From a virus, in the IMG/VR virus record IMGVR_UViG_3300042466_001120, positions 45,015 through 109,014 of that record: 64,000 nt of DNA; one strand, given 5' to 3'. The position numbers were made by a program, and so were the translations under genes. The notes below the pieces were generated by a model. That model was not told where the DNA came from, searched no databases, and worked only from the letters and a program-made list of their open reading frames with translations. This document shows positions 35,506 through 44,259 of the stretch, in pieces; position 1 is the first letter of the stretch, and each line of letters begins with the position of its first letter.

Positions 35506-35805
35506 ATGAGTAAAATTATTATAACAGAAGACCAACTAAAAAAAGTTGTTAAATCACTTAAAGAAAGTGATGAGGAAGGGTCTTACATGGCAAAACAACA
35601 GTTGTTTACCATCGCAACATTGGCTTACAAAATGTGGGAAATGATGGAAGAAGGAGACCAACTCGAAGATTGGATGGAAACAAAAATCGCTCAATCAGAA
35701 CAATCTATCACTGCGGTAGTTAAGTCGTTTATGTACGATGAGTTTGAAGACGGTATTAAAGGAACCAATGGTTTGGATTTTGATGAATTAATCATTGGTA
35801 GATAA
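35506..35805 (+). CDS. Leader-like protein
   Basis: 99 residues. MSKIIITEDQLKKVVKSLKESDEEG resembles the LTESDLxRIV leader (IITEDQLKKVVKSLKE). The rest is acidic and helical. Followed by a terminator. Confidence 0.6.
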   Translation: MSKIIITEDQLKKVVKSLKESDEEGSYMAKQQLFTIATLAYKMWEMMEEGDQLEDWMETKIAQSEQSITAVVKSFMYDEFEDGIKGTNGLDFDELIIGR

Positions 35806-35825
35806 AAAAACAAAACATAAATAAA

Positions 35826-35857
35826 CCCCCTTTCTTAGTTGACTGGGGGATTTTTAT
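35826..35857 (+). terminator. Hairpin terminator
   Basis: CCCCC (35826-35830) pairs with GGGGG (35845-35849), followed by ATTTTTATTTT. Confidence 0.55.
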
Positions 35858-35880
35858 TTTATATAATTATTAAAAAAGTC

Positions 35881-36057
35881 ATGTACGTAATAGTTAAACA
35901 AATCAAAACGGAATCCAAAAAAAGATTACCAGTTATATTATTAAACTCTGAAAGTGAAATTTGGGAATTTGATAGTATTGAAGACGCTGAAGAAATGAAA
36001 GAAATATTTCAAACAAACTCAGACTCAGGACACATTTACGAGGTTAAGAAGATATAA
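35881..36057 (+). CDS. Small hypothetical protein
   Basis: 58 residues from MYVIVKQIK; the longer ORF from 35839 begins within the terminator. It ends seven bases before the tRNA-Arg. Confidence 0.5.
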   Translation: MYVIVKQIKTESKKRLPVILLNSESEIWEFDSIEDAEEMKEIFQTNSDSGHIYEVKKI

Positions 36058-36063
36058 TAATAT

Positions 36064-36135
36064 GGTTCCGTGGTGAAAGGGATATCACAGTAGATTTCTA
36101 ATCTTCTATTCCTGGTTCGAGTCCAGGCGGGACTA
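36064..36135 (+). tRNA. tRNA-Arg (TCT)
   Basis: Acceptor GGTTCCG/CGGGACT, T-arm CCTGG-TTCGAGT-CCAGG, anticodon loop TTTCTAA. CCA is not encoded. It stands alone, 7 kb before the main array. Confidence 0.85.
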
Positions 36136-36150
36136 CACCAAACAAAAACA

Positions 36151-36258
36151 ATGGAAAACACCTTAGAACAATTACACCAAGAATTTATTAATTCAGAAGA
36201 ATTTATAAAATATCTTAAAGAACTTGACGAATATTCAGAAAAATATGTATCTTTGTAA
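36151..36258 (+). CDS. Very small acidic protein
   Basis: 35 residues (MENTLEQLHQEFINSEEFIKYLKELDEYSEKYVSL), helical. The promoter element of the next gene overlaps its last codons. Modest evidence. Confidence 0.4.
   Translation: MENTLEQLHQEFINSEEFIKYLKELDEYSEKYVSL
36248..36255 (+). promoter_or_regulatory. Bacteroidota -7 element (TATCTTTG)
   Basis: 14 bases before the ATG at 36270; -33 match poor. Confidence 0.45.
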
Positions 36259-36269
36259 AAACAATACAT

Positions 36270-36569
36270 ATGAACAAAGAACTTGTCTCCCTATTTTTCT
36301 CAATGACTCACGAAGTGGAAGAACTACTTGAAGTATTCAATAAGAAACAATTATTAGATTTTTACATCAATGGGTGTGAGTTAAGACTTCGTATGGAAGG
36401 ACGTTTGGAGAATTTTGAAAAGTTCAATAAAGAAACGGGAGTTGAGTTCAGCACTTTGATCTCAAACAAATTTCACTTGGCGAAACAACTTCACGTATTA
36501 AAAATGGCCTTAGAAAAACTTGGAGTTAAAGGATTAGAAGAAGACCAATACATTATCTTTAACAATTAA
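36270..36569 (+). CDS. Hypothetical protein
   Basis: 99 residues, helical, soluble, one-base overlap with the next gene. Not recognised. Confidence 0.6.
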   Translation: MNKELVSLFFSMTHEVEELLEVFNKKQLLDFYINGCELRLRMEGRLENFEKFNKETGVEFSTLISNKFHLAKQLHVLKMALEKLGVKGLEEDQYIIFNN

Positions 36570-36859
36570 TGAAATCATTCAAAGACATAGAATTTAAACC
36601 ACATTCTTTTGGTGAAGGTGTACACGGACTATTATTTTTTCCTAATGGTTATGGGGTGTCTGTTGTTAGGTATAAAAATCCAATAAGCAAAATTTATGGT
36701 TCATATACATCTAACGATAACGAATGGGAAGTTGCGGTGTTATATGGTGATGAAAAAAAGTGGGAGATCACTTATAACACATACATAACGGACGATGTTA
36801 TCGGTCACTTATCAGAAGGTGGTGTTGAATGGATAATTATGTTAGTTCAGGATCTATAA
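36569..36859 (+). CDS. Hypothetical protein
   Basis: 96 residues. Pattern FxPHSFGEGVHGLLFFPNGYGVSVVRY...NEWEVAVLYGDE...GHLSEGGVEWIIxLVQDL looks like a small beta-sheet domain. Not recognised. Confidence 0.6.
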   Translation: MKSFKDIEFKPHSFGEGVHGLLFFPNGYGVSVVRYKNPISKIYGSYTSNDNEWEVAVLYGDEKKWEITYNTYITDDVIGHLSEGGVEWIIMLVQDL

Positions 36860-36866
36860 ATTAAGA

Positions 36867-36875
36867 TATTTATAA
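36867..36875 (+). promoter_or_regulatory. TATTTATAA element without a following start codon
   Basis: Lies 8 bases after the stop at 36859; the next 190 bases hold no gene but an aberrant tRNA, so it may drive an RNA. Confidence 0.35.
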
Positions 36876-36970
36876 GTAACCTCTCAGGGATTTTGATATT
36901 TTTACCCTTTTGTCTAATACTCGGCCGTAAAAGCAATAAAGAAAAAATAGATCGGTAGTTGAGAACAACA

Positions 36971-37037
36971 AAGGAATCCGTGTGGTGTAATTGGTTAGCA
37001 TAATTTTGGTGTGGGTTTGATTCCCGCCACGGTTTCT
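36971..37037 (+). pseudogene. tRNA-like element lacking the anticodon arm
   Basis: GAATCCGTG pairs with CACGGTTTC, a D-arm-like TGGTGTAATTGGTTAGCA and a T-arm GTGGG-TTTGATT-CCCGC are present, but only about 8 bases lie between D- and T-arms. Likely a decayed tRNA. Confidence 0.5.
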
Positions 37038-37054
37038 TTTTTTAGTCTTTGATG

Positions 37055-37063
37055 TATTTATTA
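37055..37063 (+). promoter_or_regulatory. TATTTATTA element
   Basis: Three bases before the ATG at 37067; this supports that start over ATGs at 37049 and 37052. Confidence 0.5.
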
Positions 37064-37066
37064 TGT

Positions 37067-38026
37067 ATGGGATTAGAGTTTAAACAAATATGGAAGACCT
37101 CAAGGACATTAGCGGACTTAGTCAAAGAAGAGTCTGGAGATAAAGTAATTACGAGAACTAAAATTAAATCAATTGCAACCTCTGACCATTTTGGTCAAGT
37201 CCTATTATCTGCGGCCACAACTTTATCTGATAAAATAAAAATCATACAAACAACTTGGTTTATAATTAATAAACCGAATTACACGCCAGAAAAAATATAT
37301 AAAATCATAAACGACTTCTATATTTTAGTGGTTGATTTTTATGTTGAACAAACAACAAAAACTGAAACGTGTGGTGAATGTGATAATGGGTATGTTGAAT
37401 GTAATAGTTGTGACGGGGATGGTAAACAAGATTGTAGGTATTGTGATGGTGAAGGAACTCATGAGTGCGATACTTGCTATGGTGAAGGAACCCAAGACTG
37501 TAGGTATTGTAATGGTAAAGGAACTGAAACTGAAACAGAAGAAGATGATGAAGGTGAAGAAGTTGAAGTTGAAGTGGAGTGCGTTCATTGTGATGGTGGA
37601 GGTAAGGAATCCTGTCGTGATTGTGGTGGAGAAGGAAATTTTGAATGTGATACTTGTGACGGTGAAGGAACCGAAGGATGTGATCATTGTGGAAGTACAG
37701 GGTCCGAAGGATGTGGTGAATGTGGTGGAAGTGGAGACGTTGAAAGTTATGAATCATATTATAGTATTGAAAGAACCTTTATGGTTGTGAATGGAGATTC
37801 TATGCAGAAATACATAGACAAACCATTAACAAAAGATGTGTTTGATGATATTGAAGGCGAAGATCCTGCCTTTGATTTTTATATGATATTAAAAAGACAA
37901 GATTATATGAGTGATAATACGGCAGAAGATGAAAGGGAGAACAACGAAATGGAAGATGATTTTGTAATAGTACAAGATTTGATAAAACTTGAAGATTCAA
38001 ATCTAAGAGTACCCGGACTTTCCTAA
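37067..38026 (+). CDS. Cys-rich DnaJ-type zinc-finger repeat protein
   Basis: 319 residues from MGLEFKQIW. The N-terminal 100 residues are helical; residues about 102-228 hold about 12 CxxC knuckles of the DnaJ type (CxxCxGxG), e.g. CGECDNGYVEC, CRYCDGEG, CDTCYGEG, CGECGGSG, interrupted by an acidic patch. The C-terminus is acidic. No J-domain. It may act as a zinc-dependent protein- or nucleic-acid-binding scaffold. Confidence 0.75.
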   Translation: MGLEFKQIWKTSRTLADLVKEESGDKVITRTKIKSIATSDHFGQVLLSAATTLSDKIKIIQTTWFIINKPNYTPEKIYKIINDFYILVVDFYVEQTTKTETCGECDNGYVECNSCDGDGKQDCRYCDGEGTHECDTCYGEGTQDCRYCNGKGTETETEEDDEGEEVEVEVECVHCDGGGKESCRDCGGEGNFECDTCDGEGTEGCDHCGSTGSEGCGECGGSGDVESYESYYSIERTFMVVNGDSMQKYIDKPLTKDVFDDIEGEDPAFDFYMILKRQDYMSDNTAEDERENNEMEDDFVIVQDLIKLEDSNLRVPGLS

Positions 38027-38035
38027 CCATTAACA

Positions 38036-38044
38036 TATTTATTA
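38036..38044 (+). promoter_or_regulatory. TATTTATTA element
   Basis: 12 bases before the ATG at 38057. Confidence 0.5.
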
Positions 38045-38056
38045 ATAAAAACAATA

Positions 38057-38554
38057 ATGAAAAGAATAATTAGACTTACAGAATCAGATTTAGCAAGAAT
38101 TGTTAGACGTGTGATTAAAGAAAACGAAGAAGACTTTGACACACAAAGTTTTTTTGATGCTCAGTTTATAATTTTAAAAGAGTTTTTAACAAATTTGGGT
38201 TATATTTACATGGATGGTGAAAAACCACCTTATTCTAAAAAAGGAAGATTAGGTGTTTTTGAAAAAATTTCACATACGGAATCCGGCGAAAATGAACCTG
38301 GAACAAGTGGGTTAAAAGATGACTATTTATTTAGGGTAAAAATAGAGTTGGATTATAATATTTACGGAACAAGAGAAAATAAGTCGTCTATTTCTATATC
38401 TAAGTTTACATATGGTGATTCTGATTGGAAAGTTTTAGTCAATTCAAATGTACCTTGGGTATTAGGTAAACCTAATTATACAAAAATATTACAAGAGTTC
38501 AAAAAAATGGGTGAAGAAGCGCCAGGACTTTATTGTGAATTTAATAAATGTTAA
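38057..38554 (+). CDS. [10 protein letters not shown]-leader protein
   Basis: 165 residues. Leader [22 protein letters not shown] followed by an acidic spacer and a mixed alpha/beta body ([21 protein letters not shown]...). First of two adjacent genes with identical leaders (next at 38565). The body is not recognised. Confidence 0.7.
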   Translation: MKRIIRLTESDLARIVRRVIKENEEDFDTQSFFDAQFIILKEFLTNLGYIYMDGEKPPYSKKGRLGVFEKISHTESGENEPGTSGLKDDYLFRVKIELDYNIYGTRENKSSISISKFTYGDSDWKVLVNSNVPWVLGKPNYTKILQEFKKMGEEAPGLYCEFNKC

Positions 38555-38564
38555 TAAAAAAATA

Positions 38565-39323
38565 ATGAAAAGAATAATAAGACTAACAGAATCGGATTTA
38601 GCAAGAATTGTTAGACGTGTGATTAAAGAAAACGAATATGAAGAAGATGAATATGATGAAGACGACGACGACGACGAAGATTATAAAGCATTTATAGATT
38701 CATATAGTGATGAACCTATAAATACCCCTAAAACACGAATGGCCGATCCTAATGAACCGTACGATTCAATTGGAGGACATTCCGTAAACGATTTAAAAAG
38801 AGCGTTTAATAAGACGAAGAGGGAAGATGAAGAGTGGGGACAAACAGACGCAGGTAAACATCAATCACAGGACTTAATTAATATGGCGATAGATATATTA
38901 GAAGACGAATACGGTTATGATGGGGATGAACTTAACGAAATGAATGAGATGGATATTGTTGAATCTTTATATGAAGAGGGCGAAGACGATTTGGCATCAC
39001 AAATAGAATACCTATTAGATGAAGAAGGTATTGGTGAAAGAAGTGGAGGTGAATTAGGTGAAGGTTTTGATGATTTTATTACCAAAAAAAGATTCAAAGA
39101 CTACAACCCAAGAGAATTTAGAACAATTAAAAAAGATGATTACAAAAGAAATTTAAGACCAGGAATGAGAGACTTTGAAGGAACGGAGTTAATGGGTGCT
39201 GAAGAAGAACCATTTGACGACTATAAAGATCTAAGTATGTATAACCCATATTATGGTACAAATGATGATGATTTTGATGATGATTTTGAAGAGGAAGACT
39301 TTGATGATGAAGAATTTATATAA
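38565..39323 (+). CDS. [10 protein letters not shown]-leader acidic protein
   Basis: 252 residues from MKRIIRL at 38565. Leader identical to 38057 for 24 residues, then a very acidic region ([15 protein letters not shown]) and an acidic C-terminus ([19 protein letters not shown]). The middle, [29 protein letters not shown], resembles part of the gene at 63334. Strong net negative charge suggests a DNA mimic, an internal-protein counterion or a scaffold. Confidence 0.7.
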   Translation: MKRIIRLTESDLARIVRRVIKENEYEEDEYDEDDDDDEDYKAFIDSYSDEPINTPKTRMADPNEPYDSIGGHSVNDLKRAFNKTKREDEEWGQTDAGKHQSQDLINMAIDILEDEYGYDGDELNEMNEMDIVESLYEEGEDDLASQIEYLLDEEGIGERSGGELGEGFDDFITKKRFKDYNPREFRTIKKDDYKRNLRPGMRDFEGTELMGAEEEPFDDYKDLSMYNPYYGTNDDDFDDDFEEEDFDDEEFI

Positions 39324-39329
39324 TTAAAA

Positions 39330-41687
39330 ATGATAGTTAATTTAAAAGAAAGCCAGATAGATGGTTTAATTAAATTGGTTCTTGCGGAAGAAAGAACCAA
39401 AAAAGGTTTAATTGAGCAGTGGGAAAGGGCACCTGCGGGAAAACCAAAAGATGCGTTAGGGTATTGGAAAATATTATTTACAAACCTTACCGCTGGTGGA
39501 ATTGGTGTTAAATGGCAAGTACCTAACGATCCGGTAAAATCTACTTTTATGTATTGGGGTGGTTGGATCATATGGAAAGACATAAAAAAGAATGGGGGTT
39601 ATCCTGTGTCTTTTGGTACGGGAAAAGATGGTCTAACCTTTGCTTTTTACCCTAAAGGTAAATATGCCGGTCAGCCACTTAACAATATTGAATTGATGGC
39701 TTCTAAAAAAAATATACCGGTTTTTAAATTAGACAAGTACGCAAAAAAATCAACAAAAGAAGTTACCGATGAGTTTAAAAAACTATTAGGAAATAGTAAA
39801 ATAAAAAATTTTGTTGGTAATATAGGTAAAGAATTATCCGCCGTTTGGTCAGATCTATATACTAAACTAAATCAATACAAACCTAGTACAGTAAAGTTAG
39901 TTAAATCGAATAGTGGAGACGCATATTTTTTAACCAATTATTTTGGAAGCACTCAACTTGGTTTTTACACGAATGGCGATATTAAATTATATGATGGAAC
40001 TCGTTGGACAAGTATTGGTAAATGGGACTCATCAATGCAAAAAGACGGTAAACTATCAGGTGGATGGTTAAGTCGAAATAACGGTGAAAAAGTTTCTTTG
40101 GGTCCTGCACTTAATGAACCAAATTTAATGCCAATCTCTTGGATGTTAGCGTCTAGTTGGAATAAAAAATCTACAACAACAACAACAAAAAGTAAAAATT
40201 ATCCATACGAGGAATTAAAAAATAATCCGACACCGGAATTTATTGCTAAAGTAATAAAAGAATCAAGAGGTACTGTTCAAGATAATGAGGCTTGGGCTGA
40301 GTCCGCATTTATGGCAATTAAAAATATGGCTATGTATGATAAAGTCGCTAAAGCTTTAGGTACCGACCCATATAAATTTGTTAAATCGTTTATTACCGTA
40401 TCAATTAAGTATCACGTTCAGGCTATACAGGTATCATACTTACAATTACTTAATGATGAAAAACCAATTACTGTAACTAAATTTTCCACACAATGTCCAT
40501 TAACTTTTACTGAACAAAATCCTGGTGGTGGTAAAACAAATAAAAGTGGACAAGTACCTTACGCTCTTTGGAATACAAATAAAGATCCATATTTAAAGGT
40601 AGTGGGTGCCTTTAGTGAATATAAAGGAGTAGTGCCTGGAGATTTTGGATGGAAACTTAATAATAATATTTACCCATACCCTACTTTATATAGTAAATCA
40701 TGTACGCTCGGAACAAATCTTAACGAGTCTAAGATTTACGAACAGGTAAATTTTGATAGATTCAATAAATCACCCCAACTGCAGACAATTGATATTCGCC
40801 AGGTGAATCCTTCGGCAAGAAAGGTTAGTATTAATACTAAAAATCAAAAAAAGATGATTGAGTTTAATAATGCGTTGGTACAACAAAATAAATTAATACC
40901 ACAATATTGTCAAAAACCATTAAGGAGGGAGAAACGAGTAGCAAGAGGTGGTAATGACCCTAAAATTATTGATGCGTATTTAAGTATGTATACCCTATGT
41001 AAGGATTTTGGAGGTTTATGGGTACGTGGAGCCAACACCGCAAACTTTACATGTGGATGTAGAGATATGAATGCTATTGATTTAAATGTTGCGGTTGATG
41101 ATGGTAGTGGATTCAAAAATCGTATGGGTCAAACAATATCACAATCAGTAGATAAAACACAAACATCAAAAAATTGGTCGGACGCGGAAAACCAACAGTT
41201 GGCACTTAATGCACTTGCATTGGCATCGGCATTTATACCTGTTGTTGGACCTGCAATATCTGCAGGTATTAGTCTTGCAGGGGCTTATGGTCAATATAGA
41301 CAAGGTAATAATAAAGCCGCGGCTATTGAATTATTTTTTGCCGTTTTACCGTTTATAGGGAAAATACCTGGTATGGCCAAAGTAAGTAAAACAATGGCTG
41401 GAAGTCTAAAGGTAAAATTAGTTAGAGGTGGTACTATGACATTGACAGAATTTAACACAGTAAAACAAATAATTGCGTACGATACTTACATTTCCTCAAA
41501 AGTTGGACAATATTTAAAAAAACAAGCGATGAGTGACGTGTCAAAAACATTATTAACAACCGCAGTTAAAAAGGTTGAACAAAAGGTGGTTGGATTGGCC
41601 GGTACACCAACCTATGGAGATCTTAAAAAGAAAGCCACAGGAGAAACCTTGGCGGTAACTACAGGTGTTGAGGATAAAAACACATAA
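39330..41687 (+). CDS. Large leader-bearing protein, probable internal virion or ejected protein
   Basis: 785 residues. Leader MIVNLKESQIDGLIKLVLAEE. Residues about 10-390 are mixed beta/alpha with a weak repeat (GxWxSxxKWDxxxxxDGKL). Around residues 635-690 there is a hydrophobic Gly/Ala-rich hairpin (LALASAFIPVVGPAISAGISLAGAYGQYRQGN...FFAVLPFIGKIPGMAKVS), like membrane-inserting regions of polymorphic toxins. A C-rich patch (FTCGCRDMNAIDLN) precedes it. This fits a protein ejected through the cell envelope. Confidence 0.6.
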   Translation: MIVNLKESQIDGLIKLVLAEERTKKGLIEQWERAPAGKPKDALGYWKILFTNLTAGGIGVKWQVPNDPVKSTFMYWGGWIIWKDIKKNGGYPVSFGTGKDGLTFAFYPKGKYAGQPLNNIELMASKKNIPVFKLDKYAKKSTKEVTDEFKKLLGNSKIKNFVGNIGKELSAVWSDLYTKLNQYKPSTVKLVKSNSGDAYFLTNYFGSTQLGFYTNGDIKLYDGTRWTSIGKWDSSMQKDGKLSGGWLSRNNGEKVSLGPALNEPNLMPISWMLASSWNKKSTTTTTKSKNYPYEELKNNPTPEFIAKVIKESRGTVQDNEAWAESAFMAIKNMAMYDKVAKALGTDPYKFVKSFITVSIKYHVQAIQVSYLQLLNDEKPITVTKFSTQCPLTFTEQNPGGGKTNKSGQVPYALWNTNKDPYLKVVGAFSEYKGVVPGDFGWKLNNNIYPYPTLYSKSCTLGTNLNESKIYEQVNFDRFNKSPQLQTIDIRQVNPSARKVSINTKNQKKMIEFNNALVQQNKLIPQYCQKPLRREKRVARGGNDPKIIDAYLSMYTLCKDFGGLWVRGANTANFTCGCRDMNAIDLNVAVDDGSGFKNRMGQTISQSVDKTQTSKNWSDAENQQLALNALALASAFIPVVGPAISAGISLAGAYGQYRQGNNKAAAIELFFAVLPFIGKIPGMAKVSKTMAGSLKVKLVRGGTMTLTEFNTVKQIIAYDTYISSKVGQYLKKQAMSDVSKTLLTTAVKKVEQKVVGLAGTPTYGDLKKKATGETLAVTTGVEDKNT

Positions 41688-41701
41688 ATAAAAAATTAAG
41701 A

Positions 41702-41710
41702 TATTTATTA
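41702..41710 (+). promoter_or_regulatory. TATTTATTA element
   Basis: Two bases before the ATG at 41713. Confidence 0.5.
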
Positions 41711-41712
41711 AA

Positions 41713-42123
41713 ATGAAAAAAATTATTAGACTAACAGAATCCGATTTAGCAAGAATTGTTAAAATGGTTATTTTTGAAACGTCTATGACAAAAGAACAAG
41801 TTAAAAGTTCAATATCTAATTTTATTAGTTCTTGTGTTAAAAATATGAAAGAACTTGATAATATTATGAGAGCAAGTGGTTATAGTGCTATTGCGATATT
41901 TTTAGGTGTGTGTAGTTTTTTAACTGTTGAAATTCCTGGAATCGCATTGATGTTCGGAGCATCCGCAATTAATTTTGGTACACAAGCATATAAGGAAATA
42001 AGTGGAATATACACATCACTAAAAACAGAAGAAAAAAAATCACAATTTAAAAATAAATGTAATAATGTTTTTACTTGTGTATCTAATAAAATAGAAAACC
42101 AAGGGTTGTTAGATTTGTTATAA
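41713..42123 (+). CDS. [10 protein letters not shown]-leader protein with membrane hairpin
   Basis: 136 residues. Leader [22 protein letters not shown], then two hydrophobic helices (about 62-78 and 82-100; IAIFLGVCSFLTVEIPGIALMFGASAINFG) and a basic tail with three cysteines. Could insert into the host membrane after ejection. Confidence 0.65.
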   Translation: MKKIIRLTESDLARIVKMVIFETSMTKEQVKSSISNFISSCVKNMKELDNIMRASGYSAIAIFLGVCSFLTVEIPGIALMFGASAINFGTQAYKEISGIYTSLKTEEKKSQFKNKCNNVFTCVSNKIENQGLLDLL

Positions 42124-42143
42124 TAAAAAATAAAATAAATAAA

Positions 42144-42494
42144 ATGAAAAAAATTATTAGACTTACAGAATCCGATTTAGCAAGAATTGTTAGACGGGTT
42201 ATTAGAGAAGAAGAAAATAAACTACCTTGTGATACTTGGGAAGGTGCGATAAAATTCATTAAAGATAATCCATTAGGTGTACAGGGGTTTAAATTTGAAA
42301 GATTTGTTGAGGGTATTAAAACCAACCCAATGGTTTTAAAACACCCAACAATAAAAGGTGAGTTACAAATCGAAAAAGATAATACATGGAACTTATTCGA
42401 TATCAAAGGAAAAAGTACCAACTCAGGTAAATGGTCATGCAAATCAATGCCAGGTGGAGGAACTCGAATTAGTCTTGGTGTTGATTTAAAATAA
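42144..42494 (+). CDS. [10 protein letters not shown]-leader protein
   Basis: 116 residues. Leader [24 protein letters not shown]; small body with two cysteines (LPCDTW, WSCKSM) and beta-rich sequence. Not recognised. Confidence 0.65.
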   Translation: MKKIIRLTESDLARIVRRVIREEENKLPCDTWEGAIKFIKDNPLGVQGFKFERFVEGIKTNPMVLKHPTIKGELQIEKDNTWNLFDIKGKSTNSGKWSCKSMPGGGTRISLGVDLK

Positions 42495-42517
42495 AAACAC
42501 TTTTTAAATAAAAAAAA

Positions 42518-43363
42518 ATGAATAGAAGTTATAGTAAAATCAGACACATTCAGGAAGCAAATCTATTAATAGAAAAAAGATTACTTGAATCTAAATCCGA
42601 CAATTTAAAACCATTAATATCAGAACAAGATGTTAAACAAGGCGCTGCCGGTGATCCATACCAATATAAAAAAGAAGGTGGAAAGTATTTTTATGCTAAA
42701 AAGGCTGAAGGGACAAATGCAAAGTGGGTTGAACAAACAAAAGACGAAGGTATTAAAGCTATTGCAACTAAAATATTTGGTGATCCTGCACCATCAAAAA
42801 ATCAAACAAGCACTAAACCTGTAGATCCAAATATACCAACTAAAGAAAATACACCATTAACAACACCAGCACCGACTAAATCACCAACTAATACGAACAC
42901 GACAACGAATACAACAATACCAACCAAAACACCAACGAATACGAACACGACAACGAATACTAATACGAATACAACAACGAATACTAATACGAATACACCA
43001 ACCACAAATAATCAACAATCTACCGTTCAGTGGGGAAATATACCAATAGTTGGGGGAACCTTTGCTGCTGATAAATGTAATGGGGGTAATACAATCAATG
43101 ATCAACAAGTTAGAGGATTTTTAAGTGACGGTGGAGATAATTTTTGGTCTAAATCTACAATAGACACAAAAAACAAAACTTATTATTTTTATTATCAAGA
43201 ACCAATAAAGAAAAATAGTTCATCAGGTAAAAAATATTGTAAAATAACCGATATTAAAACATACGATTTAACGGGATATACAGACAAAAGAGACAATACT
43301 AAAGTCAATACTAAGTATTTTGGTTATCTTGTTACTTCTGTAGAAATACCCCAAACAACATAA
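42518..43363 (+). CDS. Type B leader protein with Asn/Thr-rich repeat linker
   Basis: 281 residues. MNRSYSKIRHIQEANLLIEKRLLES leader; a Thr/Pro/Asn-rich low-complexity linker (about residues 108-172, TNTNT and TPTNT units) then a compact C-terminal domain. The linker DNA at 42890-43010 is a degenerate ACNAAT/ACGAAT repeat. Probably an exported or virion-surface protein with a flexible linker. Confidence 0.6.
   Translation: MNRSYSKIRHIQEANLLIEKRLLESKSDNLKPLISEQDVKQGAAGDPYQYKKEGGKYFYAKKAEGTNAKWVEQTKDEGIKAIATKIFGDPAPSKNQTSTKPVDPNIPTKENTPLTTPAPTKSPTNTNTTTNTTIPTKTPTNTNTTTNTNTNTTTNTNTNTPTTNNQQSTVQWGNIPIVGGTFAADKCNGGNTINDQQVRGFLSDGGDNFWSKSTIDTKNKTYYFYYQEPIKKNSSSGKKYCKITDIKTYDLTGYTDKRDNTKVNTKYFGYLVTSVEIPQTT
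42886..43010 (+). repeat. Low-complexity AAT/ACN repeat tract
   Basis: Many 6-base units of the form ACNAAT encode Thr-Asn repeats, the linker of the 42518 gene. Contraction and expansion are likely. Confidence 0.75.
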
Positions 43364-43380
43364 AAAAATAATAAAAACAC

Positions 43381-43410
43381 TTGTCAATTAAAAAAAAATA
43401 CCTATATTTG
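43381..43410 (+). promoter_or_regulatory. Bacteroidota-type promoter of the tRNA array
   Basis: TTG at 43381-43383 and TATATTTG at 43403-43410, 19 bases apart. Confidence 0.65.
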
Positions 43411-43442
43411 TAGTGTAATTAAAACTTTTAGAAAAAACTATA

Positions 43443-43451
43443 TATTTATAA
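43443..43451 (+). promoter_or_regulatory. TATTTATAA element
   Basis: Four bases before the ATG at 43456. Confidence 0.4.
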
Positions 43452-43455
43452 CAAG

Positions 43456-43566
43456 ATGAGAACAACTAATAAACATATGAACATTTGTAACCCGAGCATT
43501 CAGTGGTCGTTTAACGTGTATCGTACGCTTAAGTCGCATATTAGGGCATTTTCATTTATGAGTTGA
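43456..43566 (+). CDS. 36-residue ORF before a terminator
   Basis: MRTTNKHMNICNPSIQWSFN... basic small peptide between a TATTTATAA element and a terminator. May be a real peptide or a small RNA with a chance ORF; base composition is richer in GC than its neighbours. Confidence 0.35.
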   Translation: MRTTNKHMNICNPSIQWSFNVYRTLKSHIRAFSFMS

Positions 43567-43601
43567 TAAAGATTAACTAAAAATATAAAAGAAATATAAG
43601 A

Positions 43602-43630
43602 CCCGAACTCAAAACAGTTCGGGTTTTTTT
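43602..43630 (+). terminator. Intrinsic terminator
   Basis: CCCGAACT-CAAAAC-AGTTCGGG followed by seven T's. Confidence 0.85.
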
Positions 43631-43644
43631 ATACCCAAAAATTT

Positions 43645-43717
43645 GGTTCCTTAGTATAGTTTGGTAATATCCCGGCTTTGTAACCCGGAGTCATCAGTTC
43701 GAACCTGATAGGAACCT
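43645..43717 (+). tRNA. tRNA-Thr (TGT)
   Basis: Acceptor GGTTCCT/AGGAACC, T-arm ATCAG-TTCGAAC-CTGAT, loop TTTGTAA. Confidence 0.85.
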
Positions 43718-43760
43718 CAAACAAAAAGAAAAAGTTCTTTGACATATTGGCTTCATAAAA

Positions 43761-43844
43761 GGAGAGATAATCACAACGGCTTGTGACTCCGTCTTGAAAA
43801 CGGCAGGTACTGAAAGGTATGGGGGTCGGCACCTCATCTCTCCT
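43761..43844 (+). tRNA. tRNA-Ser (TGA)
   Basis: Acceptor GGAGAGA/TCTCTCC, loop CTTGAAA, long variable arm. T-loop GTCGGCA is unusual (no TTC). Confidence 0.75.
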
Positions 43845-43852
43845 CTGTAAAT

Positions 43853-43937
43853 TGCGGGGTAGACGAATTAGGCAAAGTCACCAGATTTTGACTCTGGAGG
43901 TAAATTACCATTGGAGGTTCGATCCCTCCCCCCGTAG
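43853..43937 (+). tRNA. tRNA-Gln (TTG) with a long variable arm
   Basis: Acceptor TGCGGGG/CCCCGTA with weak U1-A72 and discriminator G, both Gln identity features; anticodon stem CCAGA/TCTGG with loop TTTTGAC. The variable region is 15 nt with the hairpin GGTA-AAT-TACC, normally seen only in class II tRNAs. Confidence 0.8.
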
Positions 43938-43950
43938 CTAAAAAACAATA

Positions 43951-44026
43951 TCTAGGTGTAGCTCAGTTTGGTAGAGCGGGGAGTTTGGGACTCTCAGGTC
44001 GCAGGTTCGATCCCTGTCACTTAGAC
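43951..44026 (+). tRNA. tRNA-Pro (TGG)
   Basis: Acceptor TCTAGGT/ACTTAGA, loop TTTGGGA, T-arm GCAGG-TTCGATC-CCTGT. Confidence 0.85.
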
Positions 44027-44029
44027 AAC

Positions 44030-44105
44030 GTCTTCGTAGCTCAGTTGGTTTTAGAGCACTCCACTTTTAATGGAGGGGTCACAGGTTCGATTCCTGTCGG
44101 GGACA
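44030..44105 (+). tRNA. tRNA-Lys (TTT)
   Basis: Acceptor GTCTTCG/CGGGGAC, anticodon arm CTCCA-CTTTTAA-TGGAG, T-arm ACAGG-TTCGATT-CCTGT. Confidence 0.88.
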
Positions 44106-44125
44106 CAAAAAAATTTAGTAAAAAA

Positions 44126-44160
44126 GAACGATAGTTACCAAAAAATGGTTATCTTCGTTC
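44126..44160 (+). other. Hairpin between tRNA genes
   Basis: GAACGATAGTTACCA pairs with TGGTTATCTTCGTTC with a small bulge. No U-run; perhaps a processing signal. Confidence 0.45.
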
Positions 44161-44174
44161 CAAGAAACTAAAAT

Positions 44175-44248
44175 ACACTCTTAGCTCAGATGGTAGTAGC
44201 GGTTGTTTTACATACAACAGGTCACAGGTTCAAACCCTGTAGAGTGTA
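44175..44248 (+). tRNA. tRNA-Val (TAC)
   Basis: Acceptor ACACTCT/AGAGTGT, anticodon arm GTTGT-TTTACAT-ACAAC. Confidence 0.88.
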
Positions 44249-44259
44249 CAAAAAATAAG

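Noticed and set aside
37049-37066. Upstream ATGs for the Cys-rich gene
   Set aside because: They overlap the TATTTATTA element; ATG at 37067 is preferred.
37305-37757. Two long minus-strand ORFs rich in His/Leu or Thr/Ile
   Set aside because: They are mirror images of the Cys-rich repeat gene on the plus strand and have low-complexity sequence.
42886-43010. Repeat tract considered as CRISPR
   Set aside because: Repeats are 6 bases, in frame and without spacers; they encode a Thr/Asn linker.
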